Below are positions 47,934-61,017 of a stretch of DNA of 64,000 bases, piece by piece (position 1 is the first letter of the stretch; each line of letters opens with the position of its first letter). The stretch spans positions 90,852,501 to 90,916,500 of the forward strand of contig CP142454.1 in assembly GCA_038049695.1 (NCBI GenBank), written 5' to 3'. The DNA is from Cinnamomum chago (lineage: Eukaryota; Streptophyta; Magnoliopsida; Laurales; Lauraceae). The translations under genes and the position numbers were made by a program. The notes under the pieces were generated by a model. The model ran no database searches, was not told the DNA's origin, and saw only the letters and a program-made list of their open reading frames with translations.

Positions 47934-50550
47934 GAGCTCAGTTACAAACAAAGAAAACACACTCCTTTTTAAGAGAAGAAATAAAAATGCTACTCTCTCA
48001 CCTTCTGATTCTACTGCATCCTAAATTTTTTTCTCTCCTATATTGACCATTTACTTCGCTTCAACGGTAAAATAAAATTACGATTTATTGTGTGTTTATT
48101 GTGATTTGATATTATTTCATCCAATTGTTATTAACACATGTCCATCCATCATTTTGTGAACCAAGCCCCGACCCGTGACCCACAATAAAGCAAAAGAAGG
48201 AAAAAAAGGCCAAAAAATCGGTTTTTGAAATTTCCGCTGTATCTATCCGCGGTATACCTGCAGTTTCCAGGTTTCCTCCTCTCAAAGAGGAGGAAAACCG
48301 GAAACTGCCAGTTTACCGCCGATTGTAGCAGCGGTAAAGCTTCAATTTCCGGTTTTCCTCCTCTCAGAGAGGAGGAAATCTGGAAAGTAACGAGTTTACC
48401 GCCGATTCCAGCAGCGGTAAAGCTGAGTGAGTGTCCAAATAAAGTCGCAAGGCCTTTCCATTTCCAACTAAAAAATAATAGAATGAAAGAAACGATAGTT
48501 GTTTTTTTCTCGCAGCGTATTTCCAGTGAACACCCATATGATATGAATAGGGAGAAAAAAATCACACAAGCTGACTTTGGCAATTGACACATGTTGAATT
48601 CAATTTCTAGTCTTTCTAATATATGTGCTTCCCCATAAATAAAAGTAGAAATATATAAATGGTCATCAAATATCATCCCCATAATTAAAGAATAAAATCT
48701 TAGATCTCACTCTATTAAAGCAATTTGCTCCTGTCCACAACTCCATCCTTAAATCTTTCATCACTCGTAGTCCTTGATGGTCATCCGTGTGATTCACTTG
48801 ATAATAAATTCTTAAAAATTCAATTCCATGCAAACAGAGTGGCCTTTAAGGGAGCACATCTGTCAAAGAAAATTTAAAAGCATTGAGTGTTATCACGAAT
48901 CTAATCTAGAGCAATGACACAAAAGGTTCTGCAAACTTGTTATCATCATCTAAGCTTTATTTTTGTTGACATGCTTAGATTTGGAGACTCTCTGGACCTA
49001 ACCAGAAAGCTGAACGACTGATGGAACTGGTCAAATCAAGCTCGATAACTATTTAGGACCGTAGCAAAACAACACACGTTCGCTTCCACGCATAGAAAGG
49101 CAGTGATGTCTCGACTACTACGGGATGTCTGTACGGTTGCAAACGGAATGGTTTCGGATCGGAACGATAGTGGACTCGGACCCGTTTCTGAATAACGGTT
49201 CCGGTTGTGATTCCGGTTCTGTCTCGTAACTCGTTTAGTTGGTCCAGACCCATTTCTGAATAACGGTTCCGGTTCTGAATCCGGTTTTGACTCGTAACTT
49301 GTTTAGTTGGTTCCAGACCCGGCTCCAGTAGGATAACCCGGATCCGGGTCTACCTAGAGGACTGGAATCCTGTTCCAAAATTGATTCTAATTTATCTTTA
49401 TTCTTCATGTCTCCTAAAATAAGCATATCATTCAACTCATAACAGTGCGTCAAGTCCACTACCGCTAATATTGTACGTAAAAATGTCCACAAAAAGGGAG
49501 TTAATTTTGAGGTACAATTTGCAATATCAAAAGCTCATAAGCCGGGTCCACGCGTCGGAACCTATATGGACCCGGACCCGTTTATCAATCGGAACCTAAA
49601 ATAGGTTCCGGACCCGGACCCGTTTATGAAGCGGGACCTAAAATAGGTTCCCGACCCGGTTTTTTACGGGTCGGAACTTCTGGGTAATCGGATACCCGTT
49701 TGGCCCCTACATGTTTGCGATTGTAGGCTCTTTTTTTTTTCTCCGATTGAAATGAAGGTTCTACTGGTATCACGTACATACTCGATCGTAGATTTTAGGA
49801 TCTCTGGGTTTTTATTGTAACAATTATGCACCCTGTATAGAAGAGTCAATAATTTCGTAGAACCAAAGATATATTTAGTTTGGAGATTTCTCGGGAAATT
49901 TAGGTTGTGCATGGCCATGAGATACTCAAACACATACATCCTTGTCATGGGCTGCATTCTCACTTTGGGATCAGCAAAACCGATGTTCAATGTATGAGCT
50001 AAAAAACAAGTGAGATAAGAAAGAGAAGGTGGAACCGGATCCAGACCCGGAACCGTTTCGGAACCGATTCCTTGTCTTCGGAACCAGAACACGAACAATA
50101 TATGGGACGGGTGTAGATCAAGGTCCGGGTCTAGGTAAAGAATGATATTAAAAAAAAACATATGGTTTTTAGGAGAGATTTTAGAAAATTGAGGTAATAT
50201 GTTGGTTATCGGGTCCACGGGTCCGAACCAAGGTGGAACCGGACCCGGACCCATTTTCTTATTGGGGCATGATTAAGGACCCAGACCCGGTTTTAACGGG
50301 TCGGAACCTCCGCGTAATCGGAGAATCGAGGACCCACTTACATCCCTAGTCGTACGCCACCTCAGCAGTGAGAGGTCATGGGTCTGAGACCTCGCATCAC
50401 TGCTCCCTCCCTCCCTCATAAATATATCTATATATATTTTGGCCGAACGGGTATTCCGGCTCTCAAACACTAAGTGCAAATAAATAAATAAATAACCCGA
50501 GCACGGTCCATCTATTAATAACTTAACCCCATACCCAAAGCCCAATCCAT
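47934..50550 (-). repeat. Right array monomer R9 (2,617 bp), class Y
   Basis: Class Y. Private changes include GGGTGTAGATC at 50110 and CATCTGTCAAAG near 48858. Confidence 0.92.
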
Positions 50551-53166
50551 GAGCTCAGTTACAAACAAAGAAAACACACTCCTTTTTAAGAGAAGAAATA
50601 AAAATGCTACTCTCTCACCTTCTGATTCTACTGCATCCTAAATTTTGTTCTCTCCTATATTGACCATTTACTTCGCTTCAACGGTAAAATAAAATTACGA
50701 TTTATTGTGTGTTTATTGTGATTTGATATTATTTCATCCAATTGTTATTAACACATGTCCATCCATCATTTTGTGAACCAAGCCCCGACCCGTGACCCAC
50801 AATAAAGCAAAAGAAGGAAAAAAAGGCCAAAAAATCGGTTTTTGAAATTTCCGCTGTATCTATCCGCGGTATACCTGCAGTTTCCAGATTTCCTCCTCTC
50901 AAAGAGGAGGAAAACCGGAAACTGCCAGTTTACCGCCGATTGTAGCAGCGGTAAAGCTTCAATTTCCGGTTTTCCTCCTCTCAGAGAGGAGGAAATCTGG
51001 AAAGTAACGAGTTTACCGCCGATTCCAGCAGCGGTAAAGCTGAGTGAGTGTCCAAATAAAGTCGCAAGGCCTTTCCATTTCCAACTAAAAAATAATAGAA
51101 TGAAAGAAACGATAGTTGCTTTTTTCTCGCAGCGTATTTCCAGTGAACACCCATATGATATGAATAGGGAGAAAAAAATCACACAAGCTGACTTTGGCAA
51201 TTGACACATGTTGAATTCAATTTCTAGTCTTTCTAATATATGTGCTTCCCCATAAATAAAAGTAGAAATATATAAATGGTCATCAAATATCATCCCCATA
51301 ATTAAAGAATAAAATCTTAGATATCACTCTATTAAAGCAATTTGCTCCTGTCCACAACTCCATCCTTAAATCTTTCATCACTCGTAGTCCTTGATGGTCA
51401 TCCGTGTGATTCACTTGATAATAAATTCTTAAAAATTCAATTCCATGCAAACAGAGTGGCCTTTAAGGGAGCACATCAGTGAAAGAAAATTTAAAAGCAT
51501 TGAGTGCTATCACGAATCTAATCTAGAGCAATAACACAAAAGGTTCTGCAAACTTGTTATCAACATCTAAGCTTTATTTTTGTTGACATGCTTAGATTTG
51601 GAGACTCTCTGGACCTAACCAGAAAGCTGAACGACTGATGGAACTGGTCAAATCAAGCTCGATAACTATTTAGGACCGTAGCAAAACAACAGACGTTCGC
51701 TTCCACGCATAGAAAGGCAGTGATGTCTCGACTACTACGGGATGTCTGTACGGTTGCAAACGGAATGGTTTCGGATCGGAACGATAGTGGACTCGGACCC
51801 GTTTCTGAATAACGGTTCCGGTTGTGGTTCCGGTTCTGTCTCGTAACTCGTTTAGTTGGTCCAGACCCATTTCTGAATAACGGTTCCGGTTCTGAATCCG
51901 GTTTTGACTCGTAACTTGTTTAGTTGGTTCCAGACCCGGCTCCAGTAGGATAACCCGGATCCGGGTCTACCTAGAGGACGGGAATCCTGTTCCAAAATTG
52001 ATTCTAATTTATCTTTATTCTTCATGTCTCCTAAAATAAGCATATCATTCAACTCATAACAGTACGTCAAGTCCACTACCGCTAATATTGTACGTAAAAA
52101 TGTCTACAAAAAGGGAGTTAATTTTGAGGTACAATTTGCAATATCAAATGCTCATAAGCCGGGTCCACGCGTCGGAACCTATATGGACCCGGACCCGTTT
52201 ATCAATCGGAACCTAAAATAGGTTCCGGACCCGGACCCGTTTATGAAGCGGGACCTAAAATAGGTTCCCGACCCGGTTTTTTACGAGTCGGAACTTCTGG
52301 GTAATCGGATACCCGTTTGGCCCCTACATGTTTGCGATTGTAGGCTCTTTTTTTTTCTCCGATTGAAATGAAGGTTCTACTGGTATCACGTACATACTCG
52401 ATCGTAGATTTTAGGATCTCTGGGTTTTTATTGTAACAATTATGCACCCTGTATAGAAGAGTCAATAATTTCGTAGAACCAAAGATATATTTAGTTTGGA
52501 GATTTCTCGGGAAATTTAGGTTGTGCATGGCCATGAGATACTCAAACACATACATCCTTGTCATGGGCTGCATTCTCACTTTGGGATCAGCAAAACCGAT
52601 GTTCAATGTATGAGCTAAAAAACAAGTGAGATAAGAAAGAGAAGGTGGAACCGGATCCAGACCCGGAACCGTTTCGGAACCGATTCCTTGTCTTCGGAAC
52701 CAGAACACGAACAATATATGGGAAGGGTCTAGATCAAGGTCCGGGTCTAGGTAAAGAATGATATTAAAAAAAAACATATGGTTTTCAGGGGAGATTTTAG
52801 AAAATTGAGGTAATATGTTGGTTATCGGGTCCACGGGTCCGAACCAAAGTGGAACCGGACCCGGACCCATTTTCTTATTGGGGCATGATGAAGGACCCAG
52901 ACCCGGTTTTAACGGGTCGGAACCTCCGCGTAATCGGAGAATCGAGGACCCACTTACATCCCTAGTCGTACGCCACCTCAGCAGTGAGAGGTCATGGGTT
53001 TGAGACCTCGCATCACTGCTCCCTCCCTCCCTCATAAATATATCTATATATATTTTGGCCAAACGGGTATTCCGGCTCTCAAGCACTAAGTGCAAATAAA
53101 TAAATAAATAACCCGAGCATGGTCCATCTATTAATAACTTAACCCCATACCCAAAGCCCAATCCAT
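50551..53166 (-). repeat. Right array monomer R10 (2,616 bp), class X, twin of R12
   Basis: Shares with R12 a set of private variants: TTACGAGTCGG (52282), GGGAAGGGTCTAG (52721), CAGGGGAGATTTT (52787), GCATGATGAAGG (52882), GAGCATGGTCC (53115), plus equal length. The few differences seen include AATAACAC at 51530 and GGCCAAACGGG at 53067. Confidence 0.92.
50878..51038. repeat. Four-hairpin block of the satellite unit (example in R10)
   Basis: Two 83-bp repeats, each a long stem-loop followed by a short one. Long stem 1 is 50878-50924: two 22-nt arms pairing at 20 of 22 positions around a 3-nt loop. Short stem 1 is TTTACCGC (50929-50936) with GCGGTAAA (50948-50955), perfect, 11-nt loop. Long stem 2 is 50963-51003: 20-nt arms pairing at 18 of 20 around one base, with a perfect TTCCTCCTCTC/GAGAGGAGGAA core. 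Short stem 2 is 51012-51019 with 51031-51038, perfect. The block recurs in every full monomer of both arrays. It explains why long ORFs appear on both strands here. Confidence 0.9.
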
Positions 53167-55783
53167 GAGCTCAGTTACAAACAAAGAAAACACACTCCTT
53201 TTTAAGAGAAGAAATAAAAATGCTACTCTCTCACCTTCTGATTCTACTGCATCCTAAATTTTGTTCTCTCCCATATTGACCATTTACTTCGCTTCAACGG
53301 TAAAATAAAATTACGATTTATTGTGTGTTTATTGTGATTTGATATTATTTCATCCAATTGTTATTAACACATGTCCATCCATCATTTTGTGAACCAAGCC
53401 CCGACCCGTGACCCACAATAAAGCAAAAGAAGGAAAAAAAGGCCAAAAAATCGGTTTTTGAAATTTCCGCTGTATCTATCCGCGGTATACCTGCAGTTTC
53501 CAGATTTCCTCCTCTCAAAGAGGAGGAAAACCGGAAACTGCCAGTTTACCGCCGATTGTAGCAGCGGTAAAGCTTCAATTTCCGGTTTTCCTCCTCTCAG
53601 AGAGGAGGAAATCTGGAAAGTAACGAGTTTACCGCCGATTCCAGCAGCGGTAAAGCTGAGTGAGTGTCCAAATAAAGTCGCAAGGCCTTTCCATTTCCAA
53701 CTAAAAAATAATAGAATGAAAGAAACGATAGTTGTTTTTTTCTCGCATCGTATTTCCAGTGAACACCCATATGATATGAATAGGGAGAAAAAAATCACAC
53801 AAGCTGACTTTGGCAATTGACACATGTTGAATTCAATTTCTAGTCTTTCTAATATATGTGCTTCCCCATAAATAAAAGTAGAAATATATAAATGGCCATC
53901 AAATATCATCCCCATAATTAAAGAATAAAATCTTAGATCTCACTCTATTAAAGCAATTTGCTCCTGTCTACAACTCCATCCTTAAATCTTTCATCACTCG
54001 TAGTCCTTGATGGTCATCCGTGTGATTCACTTGATAATAAATTCTTAAAAATTCAATTCCATGCAAACAGAGTGGCCTTTAAGGGAGCACATCAGTGAAA
54101 GAAAATTTAAAAGCATTGAGTGTTATCACGAATCTAATCTAGAGCAATGACACAAAAGGTTCTGCAAACTTGTTATCATCATCTAAGCTTTATTTTTGTT
54201 GACATGCTTAGATTTGGAGACTCTCTGGACCTAACCAGAAAGCTGAACGACTGATGGAACTGGTCAAATCAAGCTCGATAACTATTTAGGACCGTAGCAA
54301 AACAACACACGTTCGCTTCCACGCATAGAAAGGCAGTGATGTCTCGACTACTACGGGATGTCTGTACGGTTGCAAACGGAATGGTTTCGGATCGGAACGA
54401 TAGTGGACTCGGACCCGTTTCTGAATAACGGTTCCGGTTGTGATTCCGGTTCTGTCTCGTAACTCGTTTAGTTGGTCCAGACCCATTTCTGAATAACGGT
54501 TCCGGTTCTGAATCCGGTTTTGACTCGTAAGTTGTTTAGTTGGTTCCAGACCCGGCTCCAGTAGGATAACCCGGATCCGGGTCTACCTAGAGGACTGGAA
54601 TCCTGTTCCAAAATTGATTCTAATTTATCTTTATTCTTCATGTCTCCTAAAATAAGCATATCATTCAACTCATAACAGTGCGTCAAGTCCACTACCGCTA
54701 ATATTGTACGTAAAAATGTCCACAAAAAGGGAGTTAATTTTGAGGTACAATTTGCAATATCAAATGCTCATAAGCCGGGTCCACGCGTCGGAACCTATAT
54801 GGACCCGGACCCGTTTATCAATCGGAACCTAAAATAGGTTCCGGACCCGGACCCGTTTATGAAGCGGGACCTAAAATAGGTTCCCGACCCGGTTTTTTAC
54901 GGGTCGGAACTTCTGGGTAATCGGATACCCGTTTGGCCCCTACATGTTTGCGATTGTAGGCTCTTTTTTTTTTCTCCGATTGAAATGAAGGTTCTACTGG
55001 TATCACGTACATACTCGATCGTAGATTTTAGGATCTCTGGGTTTTTATTGTAACAATTATGCACCCTGTATAGAAGAGTCAATAATTTCGTAGAACCAAA
55101 GATATATTTAGTTTGGAGATTTCTCGGGAAATTTAGGTTGTGCATGGCCATGAGATACTCAAACACATACATCCTTGTCATGGGCTGCATTCTCACTTTG
55201 GGATCAGCAAAACCGATGTTCAATGTATGAGCTAAAAAACAAGTGAGATAAGAAAGAGAAGGTGGAACCGGATCCAGACCCGGAACCGTTTCGGAACCGA
55301 TTCCTTGTCTTCGGAACCAGAACACGAACAATATATGGGACGGGTCTAGATCAAGGTCCGGGTCTAGGTAAAGAATGATATTAAAAAAAAACATATGGTT
55401 TTTAGGAGAGATTTTAGAAAATTGAGGTAATATGTTGGTTATCGGGTCCACGGGTCCGAACCAAGGTGGAACCGGACCCGGACCCATTTTCTTATTGGGG
55501 CATGATTAAGGACCCAGACCCGGTTTTAACGGGTCGGAACCTCCGCGTAATCGGAGAATCGAGGACCCACTTACATCCCTAGTCGTACGCCACCTCAGCA
55601 GTGAGAGGTCATGGGTCTGAGACCTCGCATCACTGCTCCCTCCCTCCCTCATAAATATATCTATATATATTTTGGCCGAACGGGTATTCCGGCTCTCAAA
55701 CACTAAGTGCAAATAAATAAATAAATAACCCGAGCACGGTCCATCTATTAATAACTTAACCCCATACCCAAAGCCCAATCCAT
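53167..55783 (-). repeat. Right array monomer R11 (2,617 bp), class Y, twin of R8
   Basis: Shares TTATCATCATCTAAG (54173) and GTAAGTTGTTTAG (54527) with R8 at an offset of 7,850 bp. Private changes: AAATGGCCATC at 53892 and CGCATCGTATT at 53745. Confidence 0.92.
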
Positions 55784-58399
55784 GAGCTCAGTTACAAACA
55801 AAGAAAACACACTCCTTTTTAAGAGAAGAAATAAAAATGCTACTCTCTCACCTTCTGATTCTACTGCATCCTAAATTTTGTTCTCTCCTATATTGACCAT
55901 TTACTTCGCTTCAACGGTAAAATAAAATTACGATTTATTGTGTGTTTATTGTGATTTGATATTATTTCATCCAATTGTTATTAACACATGTCCATCCATC
56001 ATTTTGTGAACCAAGCCCCGACCCGTGACCCACAATAAAGCAAAAGAAGGAAAAAAAGGCCAAAAAATCGGTTTTTGAAATTTCCGCTGTATCTATCCGC
56101 GGTATACCTGCAGTTTCCAGATTTCCTCCTCTCAAAGAGGAGGAAAACCGGAAACTGCCAGTTTACCGCCGATTGTAGCAGCGGTAAAGCTTCAATTTCC
56201 GGTTTTCCTCCTCTCAGAGAGGAGGAAATCTGGAAAGTAACGAGTTTACCGCCGATTCCAGCAGCGGTAAAGCTGAGTGAGTGTCCAAATAAAGTCGCAA
56301 GGCCTTTCCATTTCCAACTAAAAAATAATAGAATGAAAGAAACGATAGTTGCTTTTTTCTCGCAGCGTATTTCCAGTGAACACCCATATGATATGAATAG
56401 GGAGAAAAAAATCACACAAGCTGACTTTGGCAATTGACACATGTTGAATTCAATTTCTAGTCTTTCTAATATATGTGCTTCCCCATAAATAAAAGTAGAA
56501 ATATATAAATGGTCATCAAATATCATCCCCATAATTAAAGAATAAAATCTTAGATATCACTCTATTAAAGCAATTTGCTCCTGTCCACAACTCCATCCTT
56601 AAATCTTTCATCACTCGTAGTCCTTGATGGTCATCCGTGTGATTCACTTGATAATAAATTCTTAAAAATTCAATTCCATGCAAACAGAGTGGCCTTTAAG
56701 GGAGCACATCAGTGAAAGAAAATTTAAAAGCATTGAGTGCTATCACGAATCTAATCTAGAGCAATGACACAAAAGGTTCTGCAAACTTGTTATCAACATC
56801 TAAGCTTTATTTTTGTTGACATGCTTAGATTTGGAGACTCTCTGGACCTAACCAGAAAGCTGAACGACTGATGGAACTGGTCAAATCAAGCTCGATAACT
56901 ATTTAGGACCGTAGCAAAACAACAGACGTTCGCTTCCACGCATAGAAAGGCAGTGATGTCTCGACTACTACGGGATGTCTGTACGGTTGCAAACGGAATG
57001 GTTTCGGATCGGAACGATAGTGGACTCGGACCCGTTTCTGAATAACGGTTCCGGTTGTGGTTCCGGTTCTGTCTCGTAACTCGTTTAGTTGGTCCAGACC
57101 CATTTCTGAATAACGGTTCCGGTTCTGAATCCGGTTTTGACTCGTAACTTGTTTAGTTGGTTCCAGACCCGGCTCCAGTAGGATAACCCGGATCCGGGTC
57201 TACCTAGAGGACGGGAATCCTGTTCCAAAATTGATTCTAATTTATCTTTATTCTTCATGTCTCCTAAAATAAGCATATCATTCAACTCATAACAGTACGT
57301 CAAGTCCACTACCGCTAATATTGTACGTAAAAATGTCTACAAAAAGGGAGTTAATTTTGAGGTACAATTTGCAATATCAAATGCTCATAAGCCGGGTCCA
57401 CGCGTCGGAACCTATATGGACCCGGACCCGTTTATCAATCGGAACCTAAAATAGGTTCCGGACCCGGACCCGTTTATGAAGCGGGACCTAAAATAGGTTC
57501 CCGACCCGGTTTTTTACGAGTCGGAACTTCTGGGTAATCGGATACCCGTTTGGCCCCTACATGTTTGCGATTGTAGGCTCTTTTTTTTTCTCCGATTGAA
57601 ATGAAGGTTCTACTGGTATCACGTACATACTCGATCGTAGATTTTAGGATCTCTGGGTTTTTATTGTAACAATTATGCACCCTGTATAGAAGAGTCAATA
57701 ATTTCGTAGAACCAAAGATATATTTAGTTTGGAGATTTCTCGGGAAATTTAGGTTGTGCATGGCCATGAGATACTCAAACACATACATCCTTGTCATGGG
57801 CTGCATTCTCACTTTGGGATCAGCAAAACCGATGTTCAATGTATGAGCTAAAAAACAAGTGAGATAAGAAAGAGAAGGTGGAACCGGATCCAGACCCGGA
57901 ACCGTTTCGGAACCGATTCCTTGTCTTCGGAACCAGAACACGAACAATATATGGGAAGGGTCTAGATCAAGGTCCGGGTCTAAGTAAAGAATGATATTAA
58001 AAAAAAACATATGGTTTTCAGGGGAGATTTTAGAAAATTGAGGTAATATGTTGGTTATCGGGTCCACGGGTCCGAACCAAAGTGGAACCGGACCCGGACC
58101 CATTTTCTTATTGGGGCATGATGAAGGACCCAGACCCGGTTTTAACGGGTCGGAACCTCCGCGTAATCGGAGAATCGAGGACCCACTTACATCCCTAGTC
58201 GTACGCCACCTCAGCAGTGAGAGGTCATGGGTTTGAGACCTCGCATCACTGCTCCCTCCCTCCCTCATAAATATATCTATATATATTTTGGCCGAACGGG
58301 TATTCCGGCTCTCAAGCACTAAGTGCAAATAAATAAATAAATAACCCGAGCATGGTCCATCTATTAATAACTTAACCCCATACCCAAAGCCCAATCCAT
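55784..58399 (-). repeat. Right array monomer R12 (2,616 bp), class X, twin of R10
   Basis: Near-identical to R10 at an offset of 5,233 bp, with the shared private variants listed there. Differences by eye are a handful, e.g. GGTCTAAGTAAAG at 57978. Confidence 0.92.
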
Positions 58400-61017
58400 G
58401 AGCTCAGTTACAAACAAAGAAAACACACTCCTTTTTAAGAGAAGAAATAAAAATGCTACTCTCTCACCTTCTGATTCTACTGCATCCTAAATTTTGTTCT
58501 CTCCCATATTGACCATTTACTTCGCTTCAACGGTAAAATAAAATTACGATTTATTGTGTGTTTATTGTGATTTGATATTATTTCATCCAATTGTTATTAA
58601 CACATGTCCATCCATCATTTTGTGAACCAAGCCCCGACCCGTGACCCACAATAAAGCAAAAGAAGGAAAAAAAGGCCAAAAAATCGGTTTTTGAAATTTC
58701 CGCTGTATCTATCCGCGGTATACCTGCAGTTTCCAAATTTCCTCCTCTCAAAGAGGAGGAAAACCGGAAACTGCCAGTTTACCGCCGATTGTAGCAGCGG
58801 TAAAGCTTCAATTTCCGGTTTTCCTCCTCTCAGAGAGGAGGAAATCTAGAAAGTAACGAGTTTACCGCCGATTCCAGCAGCGGTAAAGCTGAGTGAGTGT
58901 CCAAATAAAGTCGCAAGGCCTTTCCATTTCCAACTAAAAAATAATAGAATGGAAGAAACGATAGTTGCTTTTTTCTCGCAGCGTATTTCCAGTGAACACC
59001 CATATGATATGAATAGGGAGAAAAAAATCACACAAGCTGACTTTGGCAATTGACACATGTTGAATTCAATTTCTAGTCTTTCTAATATATGTGCTTCCCC
59101 ATAAATAAAAGTAGAAATATATAAATGGTCATCAAATATCATCCCCATAATTAAAGAATAAAATCTTAGATCTCACTCTATTAAAGCAATTTGCTCCTGT
59201 CCACAACTCCATCCTTAAATCTTTCATCACTCGTAGTCCTTGATGGTCATCCGTGTGATTCACTTGATAATAAATTCTTAAAAATTCAATTCCATGCAAA
59301 CAGAGTGGCCTTTAAGGGAGCACATCTGTCAAAGAAAATTTAAAAGCATTGAGTGCTATCACGAATCTAATCTAGAGCAATGACACAAAAGGTTTTGCAA
59401 ACTTGTTATCAACATCTAAGCTTTATTTTTGTTGACATGCTTAGATTTGGAGACTCTCTGGACCTAACCAGAAAGCTGAACGACTGATGGAACTGGTCAA
59501 ATCAAGCTCGATAACTATTTAGGACCGTAGCAAAACAACAGACGTTCGCTTCCACGCATAGAAAGGCAGTGATGTCTCGACTACTACGGGATGTCTGTAC
59601 GGTTGCAAATGGAATGGTTTCGGATCGGAACGATTGTGGACTCGGACCCGTTTCTGAATAACGGTTCCGGTTGTGATTCCGGTTCTGTCTCGTAACTCGT
59701 TTAGTTGGTCCAGACCCATTTCTGAATAACGGTTCCGGTTCTGAATCCGGTTTTGACTCGTAACTTGTTTAGTTGGTTCCAGACCCGGCTCCAATAGGAT
59801 AACCCGGATCCGGGTCTACCTAGAGGACTGGAATCCTGTTCCAAAATTGATTCTAATTTATCTTTATTCTTCATGTCTCCTAAAATAAGCATATCATTCA
59901 ACTCATAACAGTGCGTCAAGTCCACTACCGCGAATATTGTACGTAAAAATGTCCACAAAAAGGGAGTTAATTGTGAGGTACAATTTGCAAAATCAAATGC
60001 TCATAAGCCGGGTCCACGCGTCGGAACCTATATGGACCCGGACCCGTTTATCAATCGGAACCTAAAATAGGTTCCGGACCCGGACCCGTTTATGAAGCGG
60101 GACCTTAAATAGGTTCCCGACCCGGTTTTTTACGGGTCGGAACTTCTGGGTAATCGGATACCCGTTTGGCCCCTACATGTTTGCGATTGTAGGCTCTTTT
60201 TTTTTTTCTCCGATAGAAATGAAGGTTCTACTGGTATCACGTACATACTCGATCGTAGATTTTAGGATCTCTGGGTTTTTATTGTAACAATTATGCACCC
60301 TGTATAGAAGAGTCAATAATTTCGTAGAACCAAAGATATATTTAGTTTGTAGATTTCTCGGGAAATTTAGGTTGTGCATGGCCATGAGATACTCAAACAC
60401 ATACATCCTTGTCATGGGATGCATTCTCGCTTTGGGATCAGCAAAACCGATGTTCAATGTATGAGCTAAAAAACAAGTGAGATAAGAAAGAGAAGGTGGA
60501 ACCGGATCCAGACCCGGAACCGTTTCGGAACCGATTCCTTGTCTTCGGAACAAGAACACGAACAATATATGGGACGGGTCTAGATCAAGGTCCGGGTCTA
60601 GGTAAAGAATGATATTAAAAAAAAACATATGGTTTTTAGGAGAGATTTTAGAAAATTGAGGTAATATGTTGGTTATTGGGTCCACTGGTCCGAACCAAGG
60701 TGGAACCGGACCCGGACCCATTTTCTTATTGGGGCATGATTAAGGACCCAGACCCGGTTTTAACGGGTCGGAACCTCCGCGTAATCGGAGAATCGAGGAC
60801 CCACTTACATCCCTAGTCGTACGCCACCTCAGCAGTGAGAGGTCATGGGTCTGAGACCTCGCATCACTGCTCCCTCCCTCCCTCATAAATATATCTATAT
60901 ATATTTTGGCCGAACGGGTATTCCGGCTCTCAAACACTAAGTGCAAATAAATAAATAAATAACCCGAGCACGGTCCATCTATTAATAACTTAACCCCATA
61001 CCCAAAGCCCAATCCAT
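58400..61017 (-). repeat. Right array monomer R13 (2,618 bp), class Y
   Basis: Class Y with private changes: AATCTAGAAAG (58854), GTTGCAAATGG (59602), GGTTATTGGGTCCACTGG (60670). Confidence 0.92.

Noticed and set aside
48149..48682. Minus-strand ORF of 177 codons repeated in almost every right-array monomer
   Set aside because: It spans the four-hairpin block and has a 120-codon ORF on the opposite strand over the same bases. Left-array versions are shortened or frameshifted. No domain is recognisable, so this looks like repeat composition, not a gene family.
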